Below are positions 34,847 to 44,177 of a stretch of 64,000 bases of DNA, one piece after another; within the stretch, counting starts at the first letter, position 1, and each line of letters starts with the position of its first letter. Both the position numbers and the translations under genes were made by a program. Origin of the DNA: an uncultured Altererythrobacter sp. Lineage in GTDB: Bacteria; Pseudomonadota; Alphaproteobacteria; Sphingomonadales; Sphingomonadaceae. The notes beneath the pieces are model-generated. The model ran no database searches. It saw nothing but the letters and a program-made list of their open reading frames with translations, and was not told the origin of the DNA. The stretch covers positions 7,400-71,399 of the forward strand of contig CAMPIX010000012.1 of assembly GCA_946886565.1 (NCBI GenBank), in the 5' to 3' direction.

Positions 34847-36178
34847 ATGGTGCAGTCGTTCGAAAATGGCAATCAGGCCGGCGAAGGATTCCGACGTGTT
34901 CTCAAGAACATCGGCTGGCTGCTCGGCGGCAAAGGGTTCGGCGCGGTGTGCAGCCTCGTCTATCTCGCGATCCTGCTGCGCTCGCTCGGGGTCAAGGATT
35001 TCGGGCACTTCTCGCTGATTTTCGGAACCGCGCAGGCGCTCGTCGCGCTCGCCGGATTTCAGACGTGGCAGGCGATCGTGCGGTTCGGCGCGCCCGACGT
35101 GCTCCGTGGCCGGTGGGACCGGCTGGGCCGGCTGGCGGTGTTCGGCGCGATGGTCGATGCGTTCGGGGCGATCCTCGGGTGCGCGATCGCGGCGGTCGTC
35201 CTCTACGGTTTCGGCGCAGCGCTCGAGCTCAACCAGAACTACGTCGATTCCGCCTTCGTGTTCATCTGCGTGCTCGTCTGGGCGCGGGTTTCCGCGCCGC
35301 TGGGAGTGCTGCGCGTTCTCGATCGATACGATCTGGCGGTCGCGACGGGTGCGATCACGCCGGCCGCGCGCCTCGTCGCGGCGGTCGCGATCTGGCTCAC
35401 CGGCCCCTCGGTCGAGCGCTTCCTGTTCGCCTGGGGCGCGATCGAGCTGTTCACCGCGGGCGTCTACTGGACGATCGCCTGGCGCCTGAAGCCCGAGGCG
35501 CTGCGCATCTCGCAGGTGAAGGACTGGAAGCAGACGCTGGATGAGCACCCGGGCATCCGCCGCTTCCTCGGCGTGACCTATCTCAATTCCTCGGTCGTCG
35601 CGGTGCTCGAGCAGGGGCCGCTGCTCGCGGTCGGCTATTTCCTCGGGACCAGCGCCGCGGGGCTCTATCGGTTGGCGGACCAGTTGGCGAAAGGGCTGTC
35701 GAAGCTCGCGACGCTGACCGCGCAGGCGCTCTATCCCGAGGTCAACCGCCAGCGCCACGGCTCGCCGCTCGACGAGTTTCGCAAGCTCGTCCGGCGGATC
35801 AATCTGATGGTCATCGGCACCGGCGTGATCGCGGTCGTGCTGGCGGCGTCGATGGGCGAGGCGCTGCTCGTGCTGATCGGCGGCAGCGACGTTGCGCGCG
35901 GCGGTGTGATCCTGGTGCCGTTGGCGGTCGGGGCGGCGTTCGAGTTGGCGAGCGTGTCGTACGAGCCGGTGCTCCACGCGACCGGGCACACCGCCTATCC
36001 GCTCCTCGCGCGGCTGTTCGCGGCCGGCGCGATGGGCGTGGCGATCTATGCCTTCGTCGGCGGGGGCGCGGTCGCGGTCGGCTGGGCGGTCGCGCTGAGC
36101 TTCGCGGTCGGCTACCTCGCGATGAGCGCGATGACCTGGCGGGCGCTGCGTCTCGAGGCGCTCAAGGCACGGGCGTGA
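34847..36178 (+). CDS. Wzx-like polysaccharide flippase
   Basis: A 443-residue polytopic protein of the MOP/oligosaccharide flippase superfamily, with about twelve membrane helices. The first helix pair follows VLKNIGWLLGGKGFGAV, and AAGLYRLADQLAKGLSKL is typical of the central helix bundle. It would flip a lipid-linked oligosaccharide across the inner membrane. The start at 34847 was chosen over an earlier in-frame start because the homology begins with VQSFENG. It overlaps the nucleotidyltransferase by a GTGA junction, linking the two. Confidence 0.85.
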   Translation: MVQSFENGNQAGEGFRRVLKNIGWLLGGKGFGAVCSLVYLAILLRSLGVKDFGHFSLIFGTAQALVALAGFQTWQAIVRFGAPDVLRGRWDRLGRLAVFGAMVDAFGAILGCAIAAVVLYGFGAALELNQNYVDSAFVFICVLVWARVSAPLGVLRVLDRYDLAVATGAITPAARLVAAVAIWLTGPSVERFLFAWGAIELFTAGVYWTIAWRLKPEALRISQVKDWKQTLDEHPGIRRFLGVTYLNSSVVAVLEQGPLLAVGYFLGTSAAGLYRLADQLAKGLSKLATLTAQALYPEVNRQRHGSPLDEFRKLVRRINLMVIGTGVIAVVLAASMGEALLVLIGGSDVARGGVILVPLAVGAAFELASVSYEPVLHATGHTAYPLLARLFAAGAMGVAIYAFVGGGAVAVGWAVALSFAVGYLAMSAMTWRALRLEALKARA

Positions 36179-36924
36179 GCTTTTCCGCGCTCGTGCTCGC
36201 CGGAACCCGGCCGGGGGGCGATCCGCTCGCGCAGCAGATCGGTGTCGCGCACAAGGCGCTGATCGAGATCGCGGGCGAACCGATGCTGACGCGTGTGGTC
36301 GCAGCGCTGCGCGGCGGCGGCGCGGCGCAGGTGGCGGTGAGTTGCGACGAGGGCCCAGTCGCCGAGCTCGCCCGAAAGCTGGGTTGCATCGTCACGCCCC
36401 CCGCCGCGGGGCCGAGCGGGAGCGTTGCTGCGGCATTCGAGACGCTCGGCGCGCCGCTGCTCGTGACGACCGCGGATCACGCTTTGCTGAAAGCCGCGTG
36501 GGTCACTGAACTGATCGGGGGGACGCCGGCCGACAGCGATTTCTCGCTGATGCTCGCACGGCGCGAGACGATCGAGGCCGCGGTGCCGGGCTCGCAGCGC
36601 ACGTACTTGCGGTTTGCCGACGGACACTGGTCGGGGTGTAACCTGTTCTTCCTCCAGACCCCCGCCGCAGCGCGCGCGCTGGCGCTGTGGCGGCAGGTCG
36701 AGGCCGACCGCAAGCGCCCCTGGCGGATCGTCGCGCGGCTCGGACCGGGAATGCTGTTCGCCTACCTCGGCGGGCGGCTGACGCTGGCTGCGGGAATCGG
36801 GCGGCTCGCGGGCAGACTGGGTCTGCGCGCTACCCTCGTACCCGCGAGCGACGGGCTCGCGGCGGTCGATGTCGACAAACCGTCCGATCTCGAACAGGTC
36901 CGGGTGTTGCTGGAGCGCGACTGA
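36175..36924 (+). CDS. NTP transferase (MobA-like nucleotidyltransferase)
   Basis: A 249-residue nucleotidyltransferase fold protein. It begins SFSALVLAGTRPGG, the modified G-rich nucleotide loop, followed by HKALIEIAGEPMLTRVV and the metal-binding region LLVTTADHALL. Such proteins make NDP-sugars, NDP-polyols or molybdopterin nucleotides; with two CDP-glycerol-type transferases next door a CDP- or NDP-activating role is attractive but not shown. Start is GTG, in a GTGA overlap with the flippase. Confidence 0.8.
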   Translation: MSFSALVLAGTRPGGDPLAQQIGVAHKALIEIAGEPMLTRVVAALRGGGAAQVAVSCDEGPVAELARKLGCIVTPPAAGPSGSVAAAFETLGAPLLVTTADHALLKAAWVTELIGGTPADSDFSLMLARRETIEAAVPGSQRTYLRFADGHWSGCNLFFLQTPAAARALALWRQVEADRKRPWRIVARLGPGMLFAYLGGRLTLAAGIGRLAGRLGLRATLVPASDGLAAVDVDKPSDLEQVRVLLERD

Positions 36925-36931
36925 GCCGCAA

Positions 36932-36960
36932 GCCCGCGCGGGAGGCTGTCCCGCGCGGGC
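36932..36960. terminator. Strong hairpin between convergent genes
   Basis: GCCCGCGCGGGA (36932-36943) pairs perfectly with TCCCGCGCGGGC (36949-36960) across a 5-base loop. It sits in the 42-base gap between the convergent nucleotidyltransferase and rne genes. There is no long T run on either side, but stem strength and position suggest a bidirectional terminator. Confidence 0.65.
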
Positions 36961-36966
36961 CCTGCA

Positions 36967-39636
36967 TCACTCGCCGAAAGTGCGCTGCCACCAGCCGCGG
37001 CGCGGCGAACCGGACTTCGCGTCGTCGGCGTCGTTGGCCGGAGTGGCGGGTTCTGCCGCTTCGGCCTGAACCGGCTTTTCGGCTGCCGGCTCATCCTTCT
37101 TCTTGCGCCGGGTCCGCTTGGGCTTCTCGGCCGGTGCTTCGGCTTCTTTGGGGGCCTCGGCTTCGGGCAGGGTGTCGGGCGCAGGTTCTTCCGCCTTCTT
37201 GCGGCGCGTGCGGCGCTTGGGCTTGGTTTCTTCCGCGACGGGTTCGGGTTCGGCCGACGCCGATGCTTCCTCGGCAACGGGCTCGTCCGCTTTCTTGCGG
37301 CGGGTCCGCTTCTTCGGCTTGGGTGCTTCCTCGGCGGTTTCGGCAGCGTCCTCGGGGCCCGCGACGACCGGCATGTCGGCCTCTACGTGCTCGGCGACCT
37401 GCTCGAGCGGCTCCCCGGCGTCGGCGTTCCCGGCATCCTGCTCGTCGGCGGGACGGTCGTCGCGGTCCTTGCCGCCACGCCGGCGACGCCCACCGCGGCG
37501 GCGGCGCTTCTTGGGCTTGCCTTCGTCGTCGGAACGCTCGGGGCGCTCGGGACGCGAGCCTTCGTCGCGATCGGAACTTTCGTCCTCCGAACCCTCGGCA
37601 TCGCTTTCGCTGTCCTCGCTGCGGCGCTTGTTGCGGCCGCGGCCGCCGCGCCGGCGGCGCTTCTTGCCGCGGTCCGAATCCTCGCGCTCGTCGTCGCGAT
37701 CCGCTTCGTCCTCGGTCTCGTCGACTTCGGGCTCGTCGTCCTCGTCCTCGTCGACGATCGGCTCGAACTTGGGCGCTTCGGTCGGGCGCGGGCCGGAGCT
37801 CGCGACGCTCATCTTGGCGCCTTCCTCCTCGCCCTCCGGCACGACCTCGACGTTGACGCCGTAGCGCTCCTCGATCTCGACGAGGTCGTGGCGCTTGGCG
37901 TTGAGCAGATAGACCGCCGCCTCGGTGCTCGCGGCGAGGGTGATCACGGTGCCCTTGCCCTTGGCCGCCTCGTCCTCGATCAGGCGCAGCGCTGAGAGGC
38001 CCGCGCTCGATGCGGTCCGGACGAGGCCGGTGCCGTCGCAATGCGGGCAGTCGCGGGTGGTCGCCTCGAGCACGCCGGTGCGCAGACGCTGGCGGCTCAT
38101 CTCCATCAGGCCGAAGCCCGAGATGCGGCCGACCTGGATGCGCGCGCGGTCGTTCTTGAGCGCGTCCTTCATCGCGCGCTCGACCTTACGGATGTTGGAG
38201 TTGTACTCCATGTCGATGAAGTCGATCACGACGAGGCCTGCCATGTCGCGCAGGCGCAGCTGGCGGGCGATTTCGCGCGCGGCCTCGAGATTGGTCGAGA
38301 GCGCGGTCTGCTCGATCCCGTGTTCCTTGGTCGACCGGCCCGAGTTGATGTCGATCGACACCAGCGCTTCGGTCGGATTGATGACGAGGTAGCCGCCGCT
38401 CTTGAGCTGGACCACCGGATCGTACATCGCGCGCAGCTGGTCCTCGGCGCCGTAACGCTGGAACAGCGGCACCGGGTCCGAATAGGCCTTCACCCGGCGC
38501 GCGTGGCTGGGCATCAGCAGCTTCATGAACGCCTTGGCCGAGCGGTAGCCTTCCTCGCCCTCGACCACGACTTCTTCGATCTCGCGGTTGTAGACGTCGC
38601 GGATCGCGCGCTTGATCAGTTCGCTGTCCGAGTGGATCAGCGCGGGCGCGGAAGAGGCGAGGGTGTTCTCGCGGATTTCGTCCCACAGGCGCGCGAGATA
38701 GTCGAAATCGCGCTTGATCTCGGTCTTGTTGCGCTGGAGCCCGGCGGTGCGGACGATCAGGCCCATCGACTTGGGCAGCTTGAGATCGCCGACGATCGAC
38801 TTCAGGCGCTTGCGGTCGCTCGCGCTCGAGATCTTGCGGCTGATGCCGCCGCCGTGGCTGCTGTTCGGCATCAGCACGGTGTAGCGGCCGGCGAGGCTGA
38901 GGTAGCTGGTGAGCGCCGCGCCCTTGTTGCCGCGCTCTTCCTTCACGACCTGGACGAGCAGCACCTGGCGGCGCTGGATCACGTCCTGGATCTTGTAGCG
39001 GCGGCGCAGTGCCTGGCGGCGGGCGCGAACCTCGTCGACTTCCTTGGCCCGCGAACGACCCTTGCCCTGCCGGCGGCCGCGGCCCTGGCGGCCACGGCGT
39101 GAATCGCCGGAACTGTCGTTGTCGCTGTCGTCGTTCTCGTCGTCGCCGTCGTCCTCGTCGCCGTTGGCGAGCTGGCCTTCCTCGATCGTGGAGACCCTGT
39201 CCTTCTCCGAGGTGTCGATTTCCTCGACCCCGTCCTCGGCGAATTCCTCGACCAGCGATTCGCCGGTTTCATCGTCGGCGTCGTATTCGTCGCCCGGCAG
39301 TTCACCGCGCTCTTCCTCTTCGGCGCGCAGCCGCGCCTCTTCCTCGGCGGCCTCGGCCTCCTCGGCGAGCAGCTGTTCGCGGTCTTCCTTGGGGATCTGG
39401 TAGTAATCGGGATGGATCTCGCTGAACGCGAGGAAGCCGTGCCGGTTGCCGCCGAAATCGACGAATGCGGCCTGGAGGCTCGGTTCTACCCTGGTGACTT
39501 TGGCGAGATAGATATTGCCCTTGATCTGCTTGTGTTCGGCAGATTCGAAGTCAAATTCCTCGATCCGGTTGCCTTTGAGCACCGCCACCCGTGTTTCTTC
39601 CGGGTGGCGCGCATCGATAAGCATGCGCGTTGCCAT
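36967..39636 (-). CDS. rne: Ribonuclease E
   Basis: An 889-residue RNase E/G family endonuclease, core of the RNA degradosome. The S1 domain near the N-terminus is interrupted (about residues 90-200) by a long acidic then basic insertion, as in many alphaproteobacteria. The catalytic aspartates lie in SIDINSGRST and LVVIDFIDMEYNSN, and the Zn-link is in CPHCDGTG. The C-terminal third is low-complexity: acidic stretches, RRRGGRGRNKRR, then several KRRTRRKK blocks, ending in RRGWWQRTFGE; such tails bind RNA and partner proteins. It is transcribed away from the amidase/PBP1A genes. Confidence 0.95.
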   Translation of the reverse strand: MATRMLIDARHPEETRVAVLKGNRIEEFDFESAEHKQIKGNIYLAKVTRVEPSLQAAFVDFGGNRHGFLAFSEIHPDYYQIPKEDREQLLAEEAEAAEEEARLRAEEEERGELPGDEYDADDETGESLVEEFAEDGVEEIDTSEKDRVSTIEEGQLANGDEDDGDDENDDSDNDSSGDSRRGRQGRGRRQGKGRSRAKEVDEVRARRQALRRRYKIQDVIQRRQVLLVQVVKEERGNKGAALTSYLSLAGRYTVLMPNSSHGGGISRKISSASDRKRLKSIVGDLKLPKSMGLIVRTAGLQRNKTEIKRDFDYLARLWDEIRENTLASSAPALIHSDSELIKRAIRDVYNREIEEVVVEGEEGYRSAKAFMKLLMPSHARRVKAYSDPVPLFQRYGAEDQLRAMYDPVVQLKSGGYLVINPTEALVSIDINSGRSTKEHGIEQTALSTNLEAAREIARQLRLRDMAGLVVIDFIDMEYNSNIRKVERAMKDALKNDRARIQVGRISGFGLMEMSRQRLRTGVLEATTRDCPHCDGTGLVRTASSAGLSALRLIEDEAAKGKGTVITLAASTEAAVYLLNAKRHDLVEIEERYGVNVEVVPEGEEEGAKMSVASSGPRPTEAPKFEPIVDEDEDDEPEVDETEDEADRDDEREDSDRGKKRRRRGGRGRNKRRSEDSESDAEGSEDESSDRDEGSRPERPERSDDEGKPKKRRRRGGRRRRGGKDRDDRPADEQDAGNADAGEPLEQVAEHVEADMPVVAGPEDAAETAEEAPKPKKRTRRKKADEPVAEEASASAEPEPVAEETKPKRRTRRKKAEEPAPDTLPEAEAPKEAEAPAEKPKRTRRKKKDEPAAEKPVQAEAAEPATPANDADDAKSGSPRRGWWQRTFGE

Positions 39637-40075
39637 TCAATATTCTCCATGCGCGTCCGGGTGGGCTGGCGCCCGCCGGAATGATGCGCGCAAATGTGTG
39701 GGAGCCGCAGACCGCGTGGCGGACGGCGGCAGTGTCGGTCCGGTCGCGGCGGGATGTCCCGCAGCGCCGGAATGATGTGTCTGCAATCATGCGAGTGCGC
39801 CTGTGTCGCGCCGCCCGGTCCGCCCATGCCGCGACGCGTGCCGGGAGGGCGGCGTCGTGAGGGTCGGGGAGAGGCTTCTCATGACTTGCATCAACCTGTG
39901 TGAACGAGGCCGGGAAGGGATTCCCGCGCCTGCCGATCGTTCCCGCCGGCCCCGGCACTGCGTGCCAAGGACCTCTGCGGCGGGCCGGATTCCGGCGTCC
40001 ATTGGCTAGCACCGTGGGTTCGCTTCGGCAACCTTGTTGCGCAATGCCGCCGCAACACCGTAACACGGCGGAGAA
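39637..40075. other. 439-base divergent intergenic region (rne leader and amidase leader)
   Basis: No gene is seen. On the rne side a 13-base perfect direct repeat CATCATTCCGGCG (minus strand; plus-strand positions 39674-39686 and 39765-39777) lies in the likely 5' untranslated region of rne. RNase E genes often regulate themselves through long leaders, so this may be a regulatory RNA region. On the amidase side CCGCCG and CGGCGG (about 40047-40070) can form a small hairpin just before the Shine-Dalgarno GGAG and ATG. Confidence 0.5.
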
Positions 40076-40945
40076 ATGTCCGTGCGGCTCCAGATATGGC
40101 TGATCTTTCTCGCCCCGCTGGCGCTGCTCGGCGCGTTGTACGTGCTGGGACTGACGATTCCCATTCCACATATGGGCCGCGACTATGTGGTGCGGCTGCC
40201 ACTGCCCGAGGCCGGCAATCCGGTCGACCTGCCGGCGATTCACGGGCCGGAGAACCGTGCTCGCCCGCTGGTAGTGATCGATGCCGGGCACGGAGGCAAG
40301 GACCCGGGCGCGAGCGTCGAGGGCTTTCGCGAGAAGGACATCGCGCTCGGGCTCGCGCTCGCACTCCGCGACCGACTGGTCGAGGAGGGCGGCATCCGGG
40401 TGGCGCTGACCCGCGAGGACGACAGATTTCTTGTACTCGAGGAGCGGCCCGAGATCGCGCGGCGGATGGGCGCCGACCTGTTCGTTTCCATCCACGCCGA
40501 TTCCGCGGGCGAGGAAAGCGAGGCGAGCGGGGCGAGCATCTATACGCTGTCGGCCAGAGCCTCGAGCCAGGCTGCGGCGCGCTTCGCCGCGCGCGAGAAC
40601 AACGCCGATCGCCTGAACGGCGTGGCGATCGAAGGGCAGAGCGAGGCCGTCAGCGCGATCCTCGTCGAGCTGTCGCAGCGCCGCGTGCAGGAAGCCTCGG
40701 CCGAGTTCGCGAGCCTGATCGTGCGCGAGGGGGAGGGCACGCTGGTGTTCCATCCGCAGGAACGCCGCTCGGCCGCGCTCGCCGTCCTGCGCGCGCCAGA
40801 CGTGCCCGCGGTGCTGTACGAATCCGGGTTCATCACCAATCCCGAGGACGCTGCGCGGCTGACCACCGAGGAAGGCCGCGAGCGCTTCGCCGAAGTCATG
40901 GCGCGGGCGATCCGCATCTACTTTGCCCGGCAGGCGGGTAGCTGA
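40076..40945 (+). CDS. N-acetylmuramoyl-L-alanine amidase
   Basis: A 289-residue Amidase_3 family cell-wall hydrolase that cleaves the bond between muramic acid and the stem peptide during division. It has one N-terminal membrane anchor or signal (about residues 6-28). The zinc site starts in VVIDAGHGGKDPGA near residue 64, continues with the second histidine in FVSIHADS, and the catalytic Glu is in VLYESGFITNPED near residue 245. The order rne (divergent), amidase, PBP1A is widely conserved in alphaproteobacteria. Confidence 0.94.
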   Translation: MSVRLQIWLIFLAPLALLGALYVLGLTIPIPHMGRDYVVRLPLPEAGNPVDLPAIHGPENRARPLVVIDAGHGGKDPGASVEGFREKDIALGLALALRDRLVEEGGIRVALTREDDRFLVLEERPEIARRMGADLFVSIHADSAGEESEASGASIYTLSARASSQAAARFAARENNADRLNGVAIEGQSEAVSAILVELSQRRVQEASAEFASLIVREGEGTLVFHPQERRSAALAVLRAPDVPAVLYESGFITNPEDAARLTTEEGRERFAEVMARAIRIYFARQAGS

Positions 40946-41023
40946 CCGCCGATTGAGTACGAACCCGCATTGCAATCGTTATGGCGCGAGTCAGAAAGCG
41001 CGTGCTAGGGGCCCTAACCAATC

Positions 41024-43537
41024 ATGGCCGAACAGTCCCACACCGAATACTTCCGCTACCGCATCCGCCGCGACGCGTCGGGGGCGCTCAACTGGTTCCG
41101 GGAGAACTGGCGCGAGAAGCGCTGGTTTCGCTGGCTCACGATCCTGCTCGGCGCGTTTCTCGCGCTGTGGATCGTGGTCTGGGCACTGCTCGCGCGCGAC
41201 CTGCCCGATGCCGACATGCTGCTCGAATACGAGCCGCCGCTGCCGACGATGGTTCGCGGGATCGACGGCGAGATCGTCTATTCCTACGCACGCGAGCGGC
41301 GGGTCCAGTTGCAATACGCGGACTTCCCGCAGCAGCTGATCGAGGCCTATCTCGCGGCCGAGGACAAGACCTTCTTCACCCACGGCGGGATCGACATGGG
41401 CGGGCTCGCGGGGGCGGTCATCGACTATGTCAGCAAGCTCGGATCGGGCGAGCGCGCGGTCGGCGGCTCGACCATCACCCAGCAGGTGGCGAAGAACATC
41501 CTGCTGTCGAACGAATATTCGATCACCCGCAAGCTCAAGGAAATGATCCTCGCGCGCCGGATCGAGGACGCGCTGACCAAGCAGCAGATCCTCGAGCTCT
41601 ATCTCAACGAGATCCCGCTCGGCCGCCGCAGCTTCGGCGTGCAGGCGGCTGCGCGCGCCTATTTCGACAAGGACGTCGGCGATCTCGAGCTGCACGAGAT
41701 GGCGTTCCTCGCGATTCTGCCCAAGGCGCCCGAGCGCTACAGTCGCAAGAAACACGAGGATCTGGCGATCGAGCGGCGCAATTTCGTTCTCGATCAGATG
41801 GTCGAGAACGAGTTCGTAACCGCGGCCGCGGCGGCCGAGGCCAAGGCCAAGCCGCTCGGGCTCAAGCCGATGAGCGCGCAATATACCACCGCCGACGCCG
41901 GCTATTTCTTCGAGGAGGTGCGCCGCAACCTGATCGAGAAGTTCGGCGAGACGGCGGAAGACGGCAAGAACAGCGTCTATGCCGGCGGGCTGTGGGTTCG
42001 CACTTCGCTCGACCCCGAGCTGCAGTCGGCTGCGCGCGACTCGTTGCGCGACGGCATGATGCGCTACCACGGCAATCGCGGCTGGCCCGGCCCGGTCGCG
42101 ACGCTCAATCCCGACAACGGCGATCTGATCCAGCAACTGGATTCCTCGAACCTCGGCATCAACTATCGCGACTGGGAGATCGGCGTCGTCACCGAACGCA
42201 GCGGTTCGTCCGCGACGATCGGCATGACCGGCGGCGAGACATACCCTCTGACCGGCTTCCCCGACGCGGTGAAGGTGGGCGACGTGGTCGCGGTCGAGCA
42301 GGCCGGCAACGGCTATCGCCTGCGCTCCGTGCCGGAGGTTTCGGGCGGCTTCCTGGCGATGGCGCCGCTTACCGGCCGCGTGCTCGCGATGCAGGGCGGG
42401 TTCGACAGCCGGTTGAGCGATTTCAACCGCGCGACGCAAGCCGACCGGCAGCCCGGCTCGACGATCAAGCCGTTCGTCTACGCCGCCGGGCTCGAGAGCG
42501 GCATGACGCCGGCGACGCAAGTGCCCGACCAGACGTTCTGCTATTACCAAGGCGCGGCGCTGGGCGAGAAGTGCTTCCGCAACTTCGGCGGCGGGGGCGG
42601 TGGGGTCCACACGATGCGCTGGGGGCTCGAGCAGAGCCGCAACCTGATGACGGTCCACGTCGCGATGGACGCGGGGATGCCAAACGTCATCAAGACTTTC
42701 GAACGGGTCGGTATCGGCAGCTACGAACCCTACCCGGCATTCGCGCTCGGCGCCGGCGACACCACCGTGCTCAAGATGGTCAACGCCTATGCCGCGCTCG
42801 CCAATCACGGGCGGCAGAACAATCCGACGCTGATCGACTACGTCCAGGACCGCCACGGCAACGTGATCTGGCGCGCCGACACCCGCGACTGCACCGGCTG
42901 CAACATGCCCGAATGGGACGGCAAGCCGATGCCGCGGCTCGGCCTCAGCGGCAAGCAGGTGATGGACCCGCGCACCGCCTATCAGGTGCTCCACATGCTG
43001 CGCGGCGTGGTGACGCGTGGCACCGCGGTGCGGCTGCGTAGCCTCGACCTGCCGCTGTTCGGCAAGACCGGCACGACCACCGGCCCGACCAACGCCTGGT
43101 TCGTCGGCGGCTCGCCCGATATCGTCGCGGGCATGTACCTCGGTTTCGACCAGCCGCGCCCGATGGGCGGCTGGGTTCAGGGCGGCAACACCGCAGCCCC
43201 GATAATGAAGGACTTCGTCGAACAGACGCGCGAGCATTGGTCGGACGAGCCGTTCGTCGCACCCGCGGGGATACGCATGGTGCGGATCGACCGCCGCTCG
43301 GGCAAGCGCGTGTTCGACGGGTGGCCGAGCGGCGAGCCCACGGCCGCGATCATCTGGGAGGCATTCAAGCCCGACACCGAACCGCCGCGCCGCACCCGCG
43401 CCGACGCGATCGAGGCCAAGCGGCGCGAGTTCCTCGAGCTGATCCGCGCGGGGCAACGCGCCCGGCAGGAGGCACGGTTCGAGGAAGCCTATGGCCAGCC
43501 GTCGGACTTCGTCGAGGATCAGGGCGGAATTTACTGA
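41024..43537 (+). CDS. mrcA: Penicillin-binding protein 1A
   Basis: An 837-residue bifunctional class A PBP that polymerises and crosslinks peptidoglycan. After one membrane anchor (about residues 40-58) comes the GT51 glycosyltransferase domain, with catalytic Glu113 in AAEDKTFFTHGG and GGSTITQQVAKN, then an OB-like insert (about 370-450). The transpeptidase domain has Ser479 in the SxxK motif PGSTIKPF and the KTG motif in LFGKTGTTTGPTNAWF. It follows the amidase by 78 bases, probably in one operon. Confidence 0.96.
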   Translation: MAEQSHTEYFRYRIRRDASGALNWFRENWREKRWFRWLTILLGAFLALWIVVWALLARDLPDADMLLEYEPPLPTMVRGIDGEIVYSYARERRVQLQYADFPQQLIEAYLAAEDKTFFTHGGIDMGGLAGAVIDYVSKLGSGERAVGGSTITQQVAKNILLSNEYSITRKLKEMILARRIEDALTKQQILELYLNEIPLGRRSFGVQAAARAYFDKDVGDLELHEMAFLAILPKAPERYSRKKHEDLAIERRNFVLDQMVENEFVTAAAAAEAKAKPLGLKPMSAQYTTADAGYFFEEVRRNLIEKFGETAEDGKNSVYAGGLWVRTSLDPELQSAARDSLRDGMMRYHGNRGWPGPVATLNPDNGDLIQQLDSSNLGINYRDWEIGVVTERSGSSATIGMTGGETYPLTGFPDAVKVGDVVAVEQAGNGYRLRSVPEVSGGFLAMAPLTGRVLAMQGGFDSRLSDFNRATQADRQPGSTIKPFVYAAGLESGMTPATQVPDQTFCYYQGAALGEKCFRNFGGGGGGVHTMRWGLEQSRNLMTVHVAMDAGMPNVIKTFERVGIGSYEPYPAFALGAGDTTVLKMVNAYAALANHGRQNNPTLIDYVQDRHGNVIWRADTRDCTGCNMPEWDGKPMPRLGLSGKQVMDPRTAYQVLHMLRGVVTRGTAVRLRSLDLPLFGKTGTTTGPTNAWFVGGSPDIVAGMYLGFDQPRPMGGWVQGGNTAAPIMKDFVEQTREHWSDEPFVAPAGIRMVRIDRRSGKRVFDGWPSGEPTAAIIWEAFKPDTEPPRRTRADAIEAKRREFLELIRAGQRARQEARFEEAYGQPSDFVEDQGGIY

Positions 43538-43559
43538 CGTCTTTGCAAAGGAGAGAGCG

Positions 43560-44099
43560 ATGAGGAAATTCATGCTGGCTGCCGCGATCGCGGCCCTTGT
43601 CGCCACTCCCGCGGCGGCCGAACTGCCGGTCGGCAGCGAGGCGCCGCTGTTCGCCACGCAGGCCGCGCTCGACGGGAAAGCCTTCGGCTTCAACCTGCGC
43701 GCCGCGCTCGCGAAGGGGCCGGTGGTGCTCTATTTCTACCCCAAGGCGTTCACCAAGGGCTGCACGCTCGAGGCGCGCCAGTTCGCGGAAGCCGCCGACG
43801 AGTTCGCCGCGGCCGGCGCGACGGTGGTCGGCATGTCGAACGACGACATCGACACGCTCAAGCGCTTCTCGACCGAGGAATGCCGCAGCAAGTTCGCGGT
43901 CGGCGCGGCGAATCCGCAGATCGTGAAGGCCTACGACGTGGCGCTGGTGCGCGAGGGCAAGGACACCGGGATGACCGACCGCACGAGCTACGTCATCGAC
44001 AGCAGCGGCGAGATCGTGTTCGTCCACTCGGACCTCGACTACCGCGATCACGTCCGCCTGACGCTGGCGGCGGTGCAGAAGCTCAAGAAGGGCGGCTGA
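43560..44099 (+). CDS. Exported peroxiredoxin (AhpC/TSA, BCP-like)
   Basis: A 179-residue thioredoxin-fold peroxidase with a signal peptide ending ATPAAAE near residue 21, so it should act in the periplasm. The peroxidatic cysteine is Cys68 in KAFTKGCTLEARQF. There is no second cysteine five residues later as in many BCPs; the next is Cys108 in TEECRSKFAVG, which could be the resolving residue. It follows PBP1A closely with a GGAGAG Shine-Dalgarno. Confidence 0.9.
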   Translation: MRKFMLAAAIAALVATPAAAELPVGSEAPLFATQAALDGKAFGFNLRAALAKGPVVLYFYPKAFTKGCTLEARQFAEAADEFAAAGATVVGMSNDDIDTLKRFSTEECRSKFAVGAANPQIVKAYDVALVREGKDTGMTDRTSYVIDSSGEIVFVHSDLDYRDHVRLTLAAVQKLKKGG

Positions 44100-44177
44100 G
44101 GGTCAGCTTCCCCTCCCTTTCGCGATCCGCATTGCTCGTCTAAGCGGGCCGCCAATTCCTGATTGGAGAATGACGTC

